A stretch of 64,000 nucleotides of DNA from Lysobacter panacisoli (GTDB lineage: Bacteria > Pseudomonadota > Gammaproteobacteria > Xanthomonadales > Xanthomonadaceae): positions 186,001-250,000 of the forward strand of contig NZ_VLNU01000001.1 of the NCBI RefSeq assembly GCF_009765165.1. Direction: 5' to 3'. The translations under genes were made by a program, and so were the position numbers. The notes under the pieces are model-generated. The model worked only from the letters and a program-made list of their open reading frames with translations, did no database searches and was not told the origin of the DNA. How positions within the stretch are numbered: the first letter of the stretch is position 1; each line of letters begins with the position of its first letter. Positions 33,156 through 41,808 of this stretch are shown piece after piece.

Positions 33156-34412
33156 CTACGGGCGCAGCACTGCCAGCTGCGTCCGCACCAGCCTGGCGAA
33201 CGACGCCGGCCGCACGCGGCCGAGCGTCACGCGCGGCGTGCCGTGCCAGCGCGCGCAGTCGTCGATGGCGCGTGCGACGTGGACGGCCAGTGCGTCGTCG
33301 GCGTCGATGCCCTCCTCCACGTACAGCGCCTTGACCTCGAACACGCCCTCGCGGCGATGCGCTTTCGCGTCCAGCCGTCCGACCAGGCGCGATCCGACCA
33401 GGATCGGCAGCACGAAATAGCCGTAGCGGCGCTTCGGCTCGGGCGTGTAGCACTCGAGCGTGTAGTCGAAACCGAACAGTTCGCTGGCGCGCTCGCGATC
33501 CCACACCACCGGATCGAACGGCGACAGCAGCGTCGCGTGACTGGCTCGCAAGCGTCCCGCGGCTGCCAGCGCGAGTTGCGGCGCGAAGTCGCGATGCACG
33601 TAGCCCGGTACGTCCCAGCCTTTCACCTCGACGCGCAACAGCGCGCCCTCCTCCACCAGCGGCGCCAGGTCCGCATCACGCACGCGCGGGCGCAGGCGGA
33701 AGTAGTCGGCGACCCAGCGCGCCTGCGTCACGCCGAGCGCGCGCACCGACTTCAACAGGATCTCGCGCCGCGACGCGTCGTCCGGGATCGATGCGTTCTC
33801 CCAGTCCGGCTGCACCGCACCGATCACGCGACTGGGCAGGTCGTAGACGCGGTGGAAGTTCTCGCGCCGGGCCACCATCAGTTCGCCCAGCGCGAAGGCG
33901 GTTTCGAGCCAGGTCTTCTCGTCCTTCCATTGCCACCAGCCGCCGCCCGCATTGCCGGCAGGACGCTCGAAATCGGCCGCCTTGACCGCGCCCCGCTCGC
34001 GCACGTGTTCGATGAGGCGATCGATCTGCGGTCCATGCGCCTCGCGACGACGACGCGCACCGCGGATCGCCCAGTGGTGCGCGCGGTGTTCGATGGCGCT
34101 GCGATGCAGCTTGTAGTCGGCGGCCGGGGCGAAGCAGGCTTCGTGCGCCCAGGTCTCGAAGATCGCACGACGTTCGAGCAAGCCATCGAGCCACGACGCC
34201 GGATAGCCGCCAACGCGCGAGAACAGCACCAGGTACGGACTGCGCGCAACGACGTGGATGGTGTCGATCTGCAATAGCTGCATGCGCGCGATCGCAGCGA
34301 GCAGGTCGTCCTGCCGTACCGTGCGTTTCGGGCGCGCCGCCAGTCCCTGCGCAGCCAGGTGCAGCGTGCGCGCCTGGGTGAGCGTAAGCGTCGGCGTCGT
34401 CCGTTCCGCCAT
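33156..34412 (-). CDS. YcaQ/AlkX-type DNA glycosylase (HTH_42 family)
   Basis: A 418-residue winged-helix glycosylase of the HTH_42 family. The early segment MQLLQIDTIHVVARSPYLVL contains Gln48-Ile49-Asp50, the Q-x-D arrangement of the YcaQ/AlkX branch, which unhooks DNA interstrand crosslinks; the AlkZ branch has Q-x-Q. WAHEACFAP follows in the usual place, and the C-terminal half holds PLVEEGALLRVEVKGWD and LLSPFDPVVWDRERASELFG. It precedes, by seven bases, nothing obviously related: the hutG-like gene lies just upstream on the same strand. Confidence 0.88.
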   Translation of the reverse strand: MAERTTPTLTLTQARTLHLAAQGLAARPKRTVRQDDLLAAIARMQLLQIDTIHVVARSPYLVLFSRVGGYPASWLDGLLERRAIFETWAHEACFAPAADYKLHRSAIEHRAHHWAIRGARRRREAHGPQIDRLIEHVRERGAVKAADFERPAGNAGGGWWQWKDEKTWLETAFALGELMVARRENFHRVYDLPSRVIGAVQPDWENASIPDDASRREILLKSVRALGVTQARWVADYFRLRPRVRDADLAPLVEEGALLRVEVKGWDVPGYVHRDFAPQLALAAAGRLRASHATLLSPFDPVVWDRERASELFGFDYTLECYTPEPKRRYGYFVLPILVGSRLVGRLDAKAHRREGVFEVKALYVEEGIDADDALAVHVARAIDDCARWHGTPRVTLGRVRPASFARLVRTQLAVLRP

Positions 34413-34419
34413 GCGCGGC

Positions 34420-35220
34420 TCAGCGCTGCAACGCGGCCGTCAGCAGCGCGCGGATCACCGACTGCAGCCGTGCGGCCTTGGCCGCCAGATAGGCGAAACT
34501 GTCCTCGTCCATGTAGTTGCGCTGGCTGATCTCCAGCTGCACCGCCTCGACGCCGCGTGCCGGCTCGCCGTAGTGGCGCGTGATGTAGCCACCCTTGAAG
34601 CGGCCGTTGACGACGTGGTCGTAGTCGCCCTGCCCTCCCAGCACGGCTTCCAGCCGCTGCTGCAGCGCGGGCGAACAGCTCGCACCGCTGGACGTGCCGA
34701 GGTTGAGATCCGGCAGACGGCCTTCGAACAGGAACGGCAGGTCGCTGCCGCGGATCGAGTGGCCTTCCCACAACACGACGCCTCCGTGCGCGTCGCGGAT
34801 GCGCTCGATCTCCGCGCGCAGCGCGTCGTGGTACGGACGCCAGTACTGATCGACGCGCGAAGCGATGTCCTCCGGCGTCGGCGCCTGGCCGTCGAGGTAC
34901 ACCGGTTCGCCGCTGAACTGCACCGCCGGGCACAGGCCGGTGGTGTTCTGGCCCGGATACAGCGAGGTGTCGTCCGGCGGGCGGTTGAGGTCGACGACGT
35001 AGCGCGAATGGCGCGGCACGATGACCGACGCGCCCAGTTCGCGAGCGAAGTCGTACAGGATCGACACGTGCCAGTCGGTGTCGGGCGCGCGTCGCGCCGA
35101 CGGCAGCATGCGCGCGGCCAGTTCGTCGGGAATGTGACTGCCGTCGTGCGGCAGGCTCACGAACAGCGGCGCGGTGCCGCGGTGCAGCGTGTAGATGTCG
35201 TGTTCGATCGGGACGTTCAT
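34420..35220 (-). CDS. hutG: N-formylglutamate amidohydrolase
   Basis: A 266-residue hydrolase matching N-formylglutamate deformylase, the last step of the five-step histidine degradation route. Signatures are LFVSLPHDGSHIPDEL, RYVVDLNRPPDD, VLWEGHSIRG, GGYITRHYGEPARGVEAVQL and the SQRNYMDE end. No other hut genes are in the window, so it may serve a distant pathway or general formyl-amino-acid clearance. It lies between gorA and the ycaQ-like gene on the same strand. Confidence 0.9.
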   Translation of the reverse strand: MNVPIEHDIYTLHRGTAPLFVSLPHDGSHIPDELAARMLPSARRAPDTDWHVSILYDFARELGASVIVPRHSRYVVDLNRPPDDTSLYPGQNTTGLCPAVQFSGEPVYLDGQAPTPEDIASRVDQYWRPYHDALRAEIERIRDAHGGVVLWEGHSIRGSDLPFLFEGRLPDLNLGTSSGASCSPALQQRLEAVLGGQGDYDHVVNGRFKGGYITRHYGEPARGVEAVQLEISQRNYMDEDSFAYLAAKAARLQSVIRALLTAALQR

Positions 35221-35230
35221 GTCATGGAGC

Positions 35231-36592
35231 TCATCGCATCAGCACCACTTCTTCGGCGCTGGTCGGGTGGATCGCCACGGTATCGCGCAGGTCGTCCAGC
35301 GTGATCCCGCGCTTGAGCGCGACGGCGAAGCCCTGCAGGATCTCGTCGGCCGCCTCGCCCAGCAGATGGATGCCGACGACGCGGCGTTCCTCGCCCACAC
35401 ACACCAGCTTGAACAGGCTGTGCTGGGGTACGTCGGCCAGTGCGTACAGCATCGGCCGGAATCCCGCGCGATACACGTGCACCGCTTCGTCGCCATGCAC
35501 GCGGCGCGCGTCCGCTTCGGTCAATCCCACCTGCCCGAGCGGCGGATGCGAGAACACCACGGTCGGGATGTCGTTGGGATCGAGCAGCGCGGTGGCGTTG
35601 CCGTACACGCGATCCATCAGCCGGCGCGCGGCGGCGATGGCGACCGGCGTCAGCGGCGGGTTCGGGGTGATGTCGCCGACCGCGAAGATGTGCTCGACGC
35701 TGGTCGTGTGCCGCTCGTCGACGACGACGTGGCCTTGCGCGTCGATGGCGACGCCGACGCGCTCCAGCGCGAGGCGTTCGCTGTTGGGCCGGCGGCCGGT
35801 CGCGAACAGTAGCGCGTCGAAACGTCCGCACTCCGAGCCGTCCATGCCGCGCAGGCGCACGCCACCATCGTCGCGTTCGACCGCGGCGAGGTCGTAACCG
35901 AAGTGCAGGTGGATGCCGGCCTGCCGGTAATCCTCGGCCAGCTGGTCGGCGAGTTCGTGGTCGAATTCGCGCAGCAGCCGATCGCCGCGCACGAACAGCT
36001 CCACGCGGCTTCCCAGCGCCTGCAGCATGCCGGCCAGTTCGACCGCGATGTAACCGCCGCCGACGATCGCCACGCACTCCGGCGCGGCGCGCCACTGGAA
36101 GAACGTGTCGGAATCGCCGCCGAGATCCGCTCCCGGAATGGCGGGCCGCACGGGACGGCCGCCGGTGGCGATCAGGAAACGTTCGGCGCGCAGGTGCGTG
36201 CCGTTCTCGCATTCGACCGTGTGCGGATCCAGGAAACCCGCGTGGCTCGGGAGCAGCGCGATGCCTGCCGCATCGAGGCGACGTCGATAGCTGGCGTGGA
36301 TGTTGGCGATGTAGCGCTCGCGATGGACGATGAACTCGCACCAGTCCAGCGGTGCCGGCGTCACCGGGAAACCGAGCGTGCGCGCGAGGTTCAATCGTCC
36401 CGCCACGTCCGCCGCCAGCCACATCGCCTTCTTGGGCACGCAACCGACGTTGACGCAGGTGCCGCCAAGCAGGTGCGGTTCGAGCAGGGCGACGCGCGCA
36501 CCGTGTTCGGCCGCACGGAACGCACCGGCCAGCCCGCCCGAGCCGCCGCCGATGACGATCAGGTCGAACTCGGGTGCGTTGGCGGCGTTCAT
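35231..36592 (-). CDS. gorA: Glutathione-disulfide reductase
   Basis: An FAD-dependent NADPH:GSSG oxidoreductase, 453 residues. It has the N-terminal FAD motif VIGGGSGGLAGA, redox cysteines Cys46 and Cys51 in GGTCVNVGCVPKK, the NAD(P)-binding GGGYIAVELAG in the middle, and the C-terminal dimer interface with HPTSAEEVV, which supplies the active-site His. The start overlaps the end of the dadA-like gene by four bases (ATGA), so both redox genes are cotranscribed. Confidence 0.94.
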   Translation of the reverse strand: MNAANAPEFDLIVIGGGSGGLAGAFRAAEHGARVALLEPHLLGGTCVNVGCVPKKAMWLAADVAGRLNLARTLGFPVTPAPLDWCEFIVHRERYIANIHASYRRRLDAAGIALLPSHAGFLDPHTVECENGTHLRAERFLIATGGRPVRPAIPGADLGGDSDTFFQWRAAPECVAIVGGGYIAVELAGMLQALGSRVELFVRGDRLLREFDHELADQLAEDYRQAGIHLHFGYDLAAVERDDGGVRLRGMDGSECGRFDALLFATGRRPNSERLALERVGVAIDAQGHVVVDERHTTSVEHIFAVGDITPNPPLTPVAIAAARRLMDRVYGNATALLDPNDIPTVVFSHPPLGQVGLTEADARRVHGDEAVHVYRAGFRPMLYALADVPQHSLFKLVCVGEERRVVGIHLLGEAADEILQGFAVALKRGITLDDLRDTVAIHPTSAEEVVLMR

Positions 36593-37845
36593 TCGAATCG
36601 CTCGATGGCGTACGGCGCCGCGTCGATCGCCGGCGTGCGTCGCGTGATCAGGTCCGCGACCAGCTGCCCGGTCGCGGCGCTCATGCTCACGCCCATCATG
36701 CCGTGCCCGGTGGCGACGAGCACGCGTTCATTGCCCGGCACGCGACCGATGATCGGAACGTCGTCGCAGCTCATCGGCCGCCAGCCGTACCACTCTTCCT
36801 GCTTCTGCGCGCCGTAGGGTTCGTGCAGGTATTCGCGGGCACCGCGCTCCAGCGCGGCGAGGCGGCGCGGATTCAGGCTTTCGTCGTAACCGCTGAATTC
36901 CATCGTGCTGCCAAGGCGGAAGCCGCTGTCGAACGCCGTCACGCAGACCTGGCGTTCGCGCAGCACCAGCGGTCGGCGCGGCACGAGGTTCGGGCTCGAA
37001 TAGGTGATGGAATAGCCCTTGCCCGGCTGGATCGCGGCCTTCAATACCGGCGCGCCGATCGCATCGGCGAGCTTCGGCGACCACGCGCCCAGTGCCATCA
37101 CCAGTTCGCGCGCCTCGCGCTCACCCTGCGCGGTACGGATACGCACGCGCTCGCCTTCGGTCGTCGCGCCTTCGAAAGCGCAATGTTCGACGATGGTGCC
37201 GCCGCGCGCGCGCACGACGCGAGCGAGTTCGGCGACGTAACGATCCGGGCGCAACACCGCATCGCCGTCGAAGCGGATCGCGCCGGCGAGCCCCGGCTTG
37301 AGCGCCGGCTCCATGCGTTCGTAGGTCGGACCGTCGACGACGTCGACGCGCACGCCCAGTTCGCGCAGGAAATCGATCTCCTCGCGGCTGTGCTCGAACT
37401 CGCGCGGATCGCGGTACACGTAGTCCTCACCGGACGGCGCGAACTCGCAGTTCAGGCCGTAGTCGCGCACCCATTCGGCCAGGCGCACGCGCGAATCGTT
37501 GAGGATTTCGGACTTGGCGCGCGCACTGCTGCGCCAGTCGCGGTCGTTGCAGCGCGCGGCGAAGCGCAGCAGCCACGACCACAGGCGCAGGTCCAGTCGC
37601 GGCGCGACGTACAGCGGCGCGTCCGGCGTCAGCATCCAGCGCAGCGCCTTGATCACCACACCGGGCGCCGCCAGCGGCGGTGCGTGGCTCGGCGTGATCG
37701 TGCCGCAGTTGCCGTGCGAGCTGCCGCCACCGACGCGGCCGGCGTCGATCACGCGGACGCTCCGCCCGGTTTCGAGCAGAGCCAGGGCGCTGGCCAGACC
37801 GATCACGCCTGCGCCGACGATCACCACATCTTCGCGCTGTTCCAT
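36589..37845 (-). CDS. DadA-like FAD-dependent amino-acid dehydrogenase
   Basis: A 418-residue DAO-family flavoprotein with VVIVGAGVIGLASALALLE at residues 7-25, a GGGSSHGNCGTITPSHA loop and the C-terminal GHGMMGVSMSAATGQLVADL. It resembles D-amino acid dehydrogenase (DadA), which oxidises D-amino acids and feeds electrons to quinone; related enzymes use hydroxyproline or other secondary amines. No alanine racemase neighbour is present, so substrate remains open. It overlaps gorA by four bases. Confidence 0.85.
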   Translation of the reverse strand: MEQREDVVIVGAGVIGLASALALLETGRSVRVIDAGRVGGGSSHGNCGTITPSHAPPLAAPGVVIKALRWMLTPDAPLYVAPRLDLRLWSWLLRFAARCNDRDWRSSARAKSEILNDSRVRLAEWVRDYGLNCEFAPSGEDYVYRDPREFEHSREEIDFLRELGVRVDVVDGPTYERMEPALKPGLAGAIRFDGDAVLRPDRYVAELARVVRARGGTIVEHCAFEGATTEGERVRIRTAQGEREARELVMALGAWSPKLADAIGAPVLKAAIQPGKGYSITYSSPNLVPRRPLVLRERQVCVTAFDSGFRLGSTMEFSGYDESLNPRRLAALERGAREYLHEPYGAQKQEEWYGWRPMSCDDVPIIGRVPGNERVLVATGHGMMGVSMSAATGQLVADLITRRTPAIDAAPYAIERFE

Positions 37846-37855
37846 GCCGTCAAGT

Positions 37856-39154
37856 TTAGGGGTTGTGGGCGGCCGCGGGCCGCATCGGCGGAAACCGCCC
37901 GTACGTGCAAGCCCGCCACAGCCATTCCACCGGCCCTTGGCGGAAACGCTCCAGCCACCAGCGACTGAAGACCACCTGCAGCGCGAACACCACCAGCACG
38001 CCGAGCAGCTGCCAGCGTCGCGGCACCTGGCCCCACAGTCCCAGGCCGTAGCCGTAGAAGATCCAGGTACCGATGAGCGACTGCACCAGGTAGTTCGTCA
38101 GCGCCATGCGCCCGGCCGGCGCCAGCACGCCGAACACGCGCTGTCCGCGCGTCGTCTGCAGCGCGCCGATGACCAGCGCCAGGTAGCCCAGGCTCAGCAG
38201 CGGGCTGGCGAGCAGCATCAACGCCGCGGCGAACATCGAACGCGCGCTGTCGTGGACCCAGTCGAACGTGGCCGTGATGGAGCCGCTGGCCACCGCCATC
38301 GCCAAACCGACCGGCAGCGCCCCGTAGCGCAACCAGCGGTACAGCGCCGCATGCCGTTGCGGCTGCGCGATCGCACCGCTGCGCAGCAGCCATGCACCGA
38401 CGAGGAACATGCCGAGCGCGAACACTTCGAATATGAGGGTCTCGCCGATGTTGCCGAGCAGGTAGTCCACGCGCATCCGCGTGGCCTGCCACCAGCTCCC
38501 TTCGGCGTACGCGGCGACCTCGGCCGCACGCGCGGCCTGCATGCGTGCCAGCTCCGCGCCATCGACCAGTCCGCCCTCGTCCAGTCCGGCGACGGCATTG
38601 ATCGCCAGCAGCAGCATCGCGAGCGCGATCATCAACAGCGCCGGCACGCCGAACAGGGCCGCACCCCAGGCGCCCTGCGCCCGCGGCGTCACGTCGCGGA
38701 ACAGCAACAGCAGCAGCGCACCGATCGCGTAGGTGATGAGGATGTCGCCCGACCAGATGAGCACCGCGTGCGCCAGACCGATCGCCAGCAACGCCAGGCT
38801 GCGGCGCAGATAGACCGCGGTGAAGTTGCGTCCGGCCGCGCGGGCGCGCTCGCCCATCAGCGCGAAGCCCATGCCGAACAGCAGCGAGAACAGGATCCAG
38901 AACTTGCCCTGCACGAACACGTAGACCAGCCACGACAGCGCGTGATCGAACGGCGCCTGGTTCGGATCGACGCCCGCGTCGAGGTCGGCCAGCGGCCGCC
39001 CGAAGAACTCCACGTTCATCAGGAGGATGCCGAGCAGCGCGAAGCCGCGCAGCACGTCGAGGTTGTGCAGGCGACGGTCCAGGCGCGTCGGCGCGAGCAT
39101 GGCGTCGTCGCCCAGTTCCGGAGCCACGTCCGGACGTTCCATCGTCATCCGCAT
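37856..39154 (-). CDS. DUF418 multi-pass membrane protein
   Basis: A 432-residue inner-membrane protein. The N-terminus RLHNLDVLRGFALLGILLMN is the hallmark of the DUF418/YeiB group related to acyltransferase-3 membrane proteins, followed by eight to ten hydrophobic helices and the C-terminal DUF418 block (GRMALTNYLVQSLIG and VFSRWWLERFRQGPVEWLWR). Function is not established; an acyl- or group-transfer role at the membrane is inferred from the superfamily. It begins ten bases before the dadA-like gene. Confidence 0.9.
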   Translation of the reverse strand: MRMTMERPDVAPELGDDAMLAPTRLDRRLHNLDVLRGFALLGILLMNVEFFGRPLADLDAGVDPNQAPFDHALSWLVYVFVQGKFWILFSLLFGMGFALMGERARAAGRNFTAVYLRRSLALLAIGLAHAVLIWSGDILITYAIGALLLLLFRDVTPRAQGAWGAALFGVPALLMIALAMLLLAINAVAGLDEGGLVDGAELARMQAARAAEVAAYAEGSWWQATRMRVDYLLGNIGETLIFEVFALGMFLVGAWLLRSGAIAQPQRHAALYRWLRYGALPVGLAMAVASGSITATFDWVHDSARSMFAAALMLLASPLLSLGYLALVIGALQTTRGQRVFGVLAPAGRMALTNYLVQSLIGTWIFYGYGLGLWGQVPRRWQLLGVLVVFALQVVFSRWWLERFRQGPVEWLWRACTYGRFPPMRPAAAHNP

Positions 39155-39245
39155 CCCCCCGTACGCGAAGCGCCGATTAGACCATGCGCGGATCGACGCT
39201 GGCCGTGCCGGCGCGCACGCGGTGCGCGACCCGCCCCAAACGAAA

Positions 39246-39267
39246 ACGGCCCGCTTGCGCGGGCCGT
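39246..39267 (-). terminator. Terminator after slyD
   Basis: ACGGCCCGC and GCGGGCCGT form a 9-bp stem with a TTGC loop, followed on the minus strand by TTTTCG. It lies 23 bases after the slyD stop. Confidence 0.85.
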
Positions 39268-39289
39268 CGGTATCGCGGTGAGCGATGGC

Positions 39290-39769
39290 TCAGTGGTGGT
39301 GGCCACCGTCGCCGTGCACGTGGCCGTGCTCGATCTCTTCCGCCGAAGCTTCGCGCACGTCGACGATCTCGATGGCGAAGTGCAGGTCCTTGCCAGCCAT
39401 CGGATGGTTGAGGTCGACGTCGACCACGCTCATGCCGACCTTCTGGATGGTCACGGCGCGCGGACCGAAGTTGGTCGGCAGCACGGCCTGCATGCCCGGC
39501 TCCAGGCGTGCGCCCTTGAAGTGCTTCTTCGGCACGCGCTGGGTCAGACCCTCGCGGCGCTCGCCGTAGGCTTCGGCGGCGACCACGTCGACGTCGAACT
39601 TCTCGCCCGCCTCGCGGCCTTCCATTGCCTTCTCCAGGCCCGGGATGATGTTGCCGTGGCCGATCAGGATCGCCAGCGGCTCGCGGCCCTCGGAGGTTTC
39701 CATCGGTTCCTGCCCGGCTTCGGACACGGTGTAGTGGAAGCGGACGACGCGGTCTTTCTCGATTTTCAT
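39290..39769 (-). CDS. slyD: FKBP-type peptidyl-prolyl isomerase SlyD
   Basis: A 159-residue cytoplasmic chaperone and prolyl isomerase with an FKBP domain split by the insert-in-flap domain (about 70-125, AEAYGERREGLTQRVPKKHF). The short His-rich tail (HGHVHGDGGHHH) can bind Ni2+ and Zn2+; it is much shorter than in E. coli and lacks cysteines. The frame is open upstream, but ATG 39769 (MKIEKDRVVRFHYTV) is the conserved start. It is divergent from the NlpC/P60 gene. Confidence 0.94.
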   Translation of the reverse strand: MKIEKDRVVRFHYTVSEAGQEPMETSEGREPLAILIGHGNIIPGLEKAMEGREAGEKFDVDVVAAEAYGERREGLTQRVPKKHFKGARLEPGMQAVLPTNFGPRAVTIQKVGMSVVDVDLNHPMAGKDLHFAIEIVDVREASAEEIEHGHVHGDGGHHH

Positions 39770-39858
39770 TGCAGGACTCGGCTGGATGCCGCCTCGGGGC
39801 AGCAAGGGGGCGGCGACAGGCTTGCCGCCGACGACATGAACGGCCAATCTAGCGGCCG

Positions 39859-40416
39859 ATGAGAGCCCGGCATTATCCCGGCAAGCCCGCCCCCGCGCCA
39901 GCGCGCGGCCTCCTGCGTTTCCTGTTCGTGCTGCTGTGCGCGGCAGGCCTCGCCGCATGCGGCGGTGGCAAGCAGGTCGTGCGCCAGGCCGCGCCGCCGT
40001 CCAAGCGCGCGTGGCCCGTGGTCCAGCCGGAAAACCCCGACGCCGCCAACGCCGTGCTGATGCGCGCCATCAGCCTGGTCGGCACGCCCTACCGCTACGG
40101 CGGCAACACGCCCGAAGGCGGCTTCGACTGCAGCGGGCTGGTCAACTATGTCTACCGCGACATGCTGTCCCTGAGCCTGCCGCGCACCTCACGCGACCTC
40201 GCCGCCTACCAGGGGCCGCGGATCGTGCCGGACCACCTCGCCGCCGGCGACCTCGTCTTCTTCGGAAGTTCGGGGAACGTCAGCCATGTGGGCATCTACG
40301 TCGGCGAAGGTCGCTTCGTCCACGCGCCCAGCACCGGTGGCACGGTGCGTCTGGACCACCTCGATGGAAGCTATTGGCGCGACCACTACACCGGGGCCAA
40401 GCGCGTCCTGCGGTGA
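39859..40416 (+). CDS. NlpC/P60 cell-wall hydrolase, lipoprotein
   Basis: A 185-residue lipoprotein (signal helix about 18-33, lipobox LAAC) with an NlpC/P60 domain in its C-terminal 125 residues. The catalytic Cys is in FDCSGLVNYVY, the His in GNVSHVGIYVG and the third polar residue is in RFVHAPST. Such enzymes cut D-Glu-DAP type peptide bonds in peptidoglycan. A second NlpC/P60 gene follows 135 bases later with a near-identical core, so the pair likely arose by duplication. Confidence 0.92.
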   Translation: MRARHYPGKPAPAPARGLLRFLFVLLCAAGLAACGGGKQVVRQAAPPSKRAWPVVQPENPDAANAVLMRAISLVGTPYRYGGNTPEGGFDCSGLVNYVYRDMLSLSLPRTSRDLAAYQGPRIVPDHLAAGDLVFFGSSGNVSHVGIYVGEGRFVHAPSTGGTVRLDHLDGSYWRDHYTGAKRVLR

Positions 40417-40458
40417 AGGTCCGGTGAAGCCGATGGCACGATTTGTGACACGGCCCGA

Positions 40459-40491
40459 GTTCAGTTAACGAATAAATAACGAAATCTGAAC
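40459..40491. promoter_or_regulatory. AT-rich imperfect palindrome before second NlpC/P60 gene
   Basis: GTTCAG (40459-40464) and CTGAAC (40486-40491) are complementary ends of a 33-bp element. Inside it, AACGAA occurs twice (40467-40472 and 40478-40483), exactly 11 bp apart. In a GC-rich genome this AT-rich block, 60-90 bases before the start, is a likely promoter with operator; the regulator is unknown. Confidence 0.5.
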
Positions 40492-40550
40492 CTAATCCGT
40501 CGCCCGTGAAGGCATCATCCACGGCGATTCGATCTTGTGACGACCGCGTG

Positions 40551-41231
40551 ATGCCCAATCAGCACCTCGGCCATGATGCCGCCTCGACCCGCCCGAACCG
40601 CACGCCGGTTCGCTTTGTGGTCGCCGCCGCACTGGCCCTGCTGGCCGCTCCCGCCTTCGCACAACAGATGCCGAGCTCCTCGCTGGCCGGCGATTCCGCC
40701 GACGGCCCGGCCCCGGTCGCCAACACCACGCTGCCGGAGGCGATGAGCCTGTCCGACCGCGCGCTTCTGCTGGCCACCGACCTCAATCGCCTGCTGGTGC
40801 CGGCCGCCTCGGCCGGCGATCCGGTGGCGAGCCTGCCGACCGAGCAGCAGGGCAAGATCAAGACCGTCCTGCAGCGCGCGATGGCACTGCTGGGCACGCC
40901 GTACCGCTGGGGCGGCAGCGACCCGGACAAGGGCTTCGACTGCAGCGGCCTGGTCGGTTACGTCTTCCGCAACGCGCTGGGCATCGAACTGCCGCGCGTC
41001 TCCCGCGAGATGGCCAAGAGCGGCGAGCTGGTCAGCGACAAGGCCAAGCTGGCGGCCGGCGACCTGGTGTTCTTCGGCCGTCGCGGCCGCGTCGACCATG
41101 TCGGCATCTACGTCGGCGAAGGCCGCTTCGTCCATGCGCCCAGCCGTGGCAAGGACGTGCAGGTCTCCAGCCTCGACACCGGCTACTGGAGCGGCAAGTT
41201 CATGCAGGCGCGCCGCCTCGACGGCATCTGA
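40551..41231 (+). CDS. NlpC/P60 cell-wall hydrolase, exported
   Basis: A 226-residue secreted peptidase: signal peptide ending AFAQQ (about residue 39), a spacer of about 60 residues, then the NlpC/P60 domain with FDCSGLVGYVF (catalytic Cys), GRVDHVGIYVGEGRFVHAPS (His) and the same end as its upstream neighbour. Unlike that neighbour it has no lipobox. The true start is ATG 40551 or, less likely, GTG 40506. An AT-rich palindrome precedes it and a terminator follows, so it is probably transcribed alone. Confidence 0.9.
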   Translation: MPNQHLGHDAASTRPNRTPVRFVVAAALALLAAPAFAQQMPSSSLAGDSADGPAPVANTTLPEAMSLSDRALLLATDLNRLLVPAASAGDPVASLPTEQQGKIKTVLQRAMALLGTPYRWGGSDPDKGFDCSGLVGYVFRNALGIELPRVSREMAKSGELVSDKAKLAAGDLVFFGRRGRVDHVGIYVGEGRFVHAPSRGKDVQVSSLDTGYWSGKFMQARRLDGI

Positions 41232-41254
41232 TCCGTCGCAGCGTCCAACAAAGA

Positions 41255-41276
41255 AGGCCGCCCCTGGGGCGGCCTT
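41255..41276. terminator. Bidirectional terminator
   Basis: AAGGCCGCC and GGGCGGCCTT pair with a short loop, followed by TTCTGTTT on the plus strand and preceded by AAAG. It separates the NlpC/P60 gene from the convergent thioesterase gene. Confidence 0.88.
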
Positions 41277-41307
41277 TCTGTTTACGGGGCAGGGATCGCC
41301 GGAACGC

Positions 41308-41808
41308 TCACAGGTTCTCGCTGACCGCGCTCAGGCGCTCGACGGTCTGCTCGATGCCCTTGCTCAGCTCCATCACCTTCAGCGCGTACTCGGCCAGGCG
41401 CTTGTCGTCGTCGTTGACCGGCGTCCACACCGGCACCGGCGTCGGCTTGCCCTCGACCGAGTCCATCGCGACGAAGACGATGATGCAGTGCGTGCACAGG
41501 CGGTCCTGCTCCGGCGCCTCCATCGGATCGCGCGCCTTCACGTCGACCGCGAAATGCATGCTGGTGGTGCCGGTGTGGACCAGCTTGGTGTGCACGGTGA
41601 CGAGATCGGAAATCCGGATCGGTGCGACGAAGCGGATGCCGCCGACCGCGACCGTCACCGCGTAGGTGCCGCTCCAGCCGACCGCCGCCGCGTAGCCGGC
41701 CTGGTCGATCCACTTCATCACCATGCCGCCGTGGACCTTGCCGCCGTAATTGACGTCGGTCGGTTCGGCGAGGAAACGCAGGTTGAGTTCGCGCTGTTTG
41801 CCGCTCAT
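41308..41808 (-). CDS. Hotdog-fold acyl-CoA thioesterase (YciA-like)
   Basis: A 166-residue hotdog thioesterase with VNYGGKVHGGMVMKWIDQAGY, the substrate and active-site helix of YciA/BACH-type enzymes, then FVAPIRISDLVTVHTKLVH and a helical C-terminus. It hydrolyses acyl-CoA to free acid and CoA; chain-length preference cannot be read. Its start overlaps the stop of the FMN reductase gene by four bases. Confidence 0.9.
   Translation of the reverse strand: MSGKQRELNLRFLAEPTDVNYGGKVHGGMVMKWIDQAGYAAAVGWSGTYAVTVAVGGIRFVAPIRISDLVTVHTKLVHTGTTSMHFAVDVKARDPMEAPEQDRLCTHCIIVFVAMDSVEGKPTPVPVWTPVNDDDKRLAEYALKVMELSKGIEQTVERLSAVSENL

Noticed and set aside
37499..39862. 787-codon plus-strand open frame
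   Set aside because: Antisense to the DadA-like, DUF418 and SlyD genes; Gln/Arg/His-rich and without motifs.
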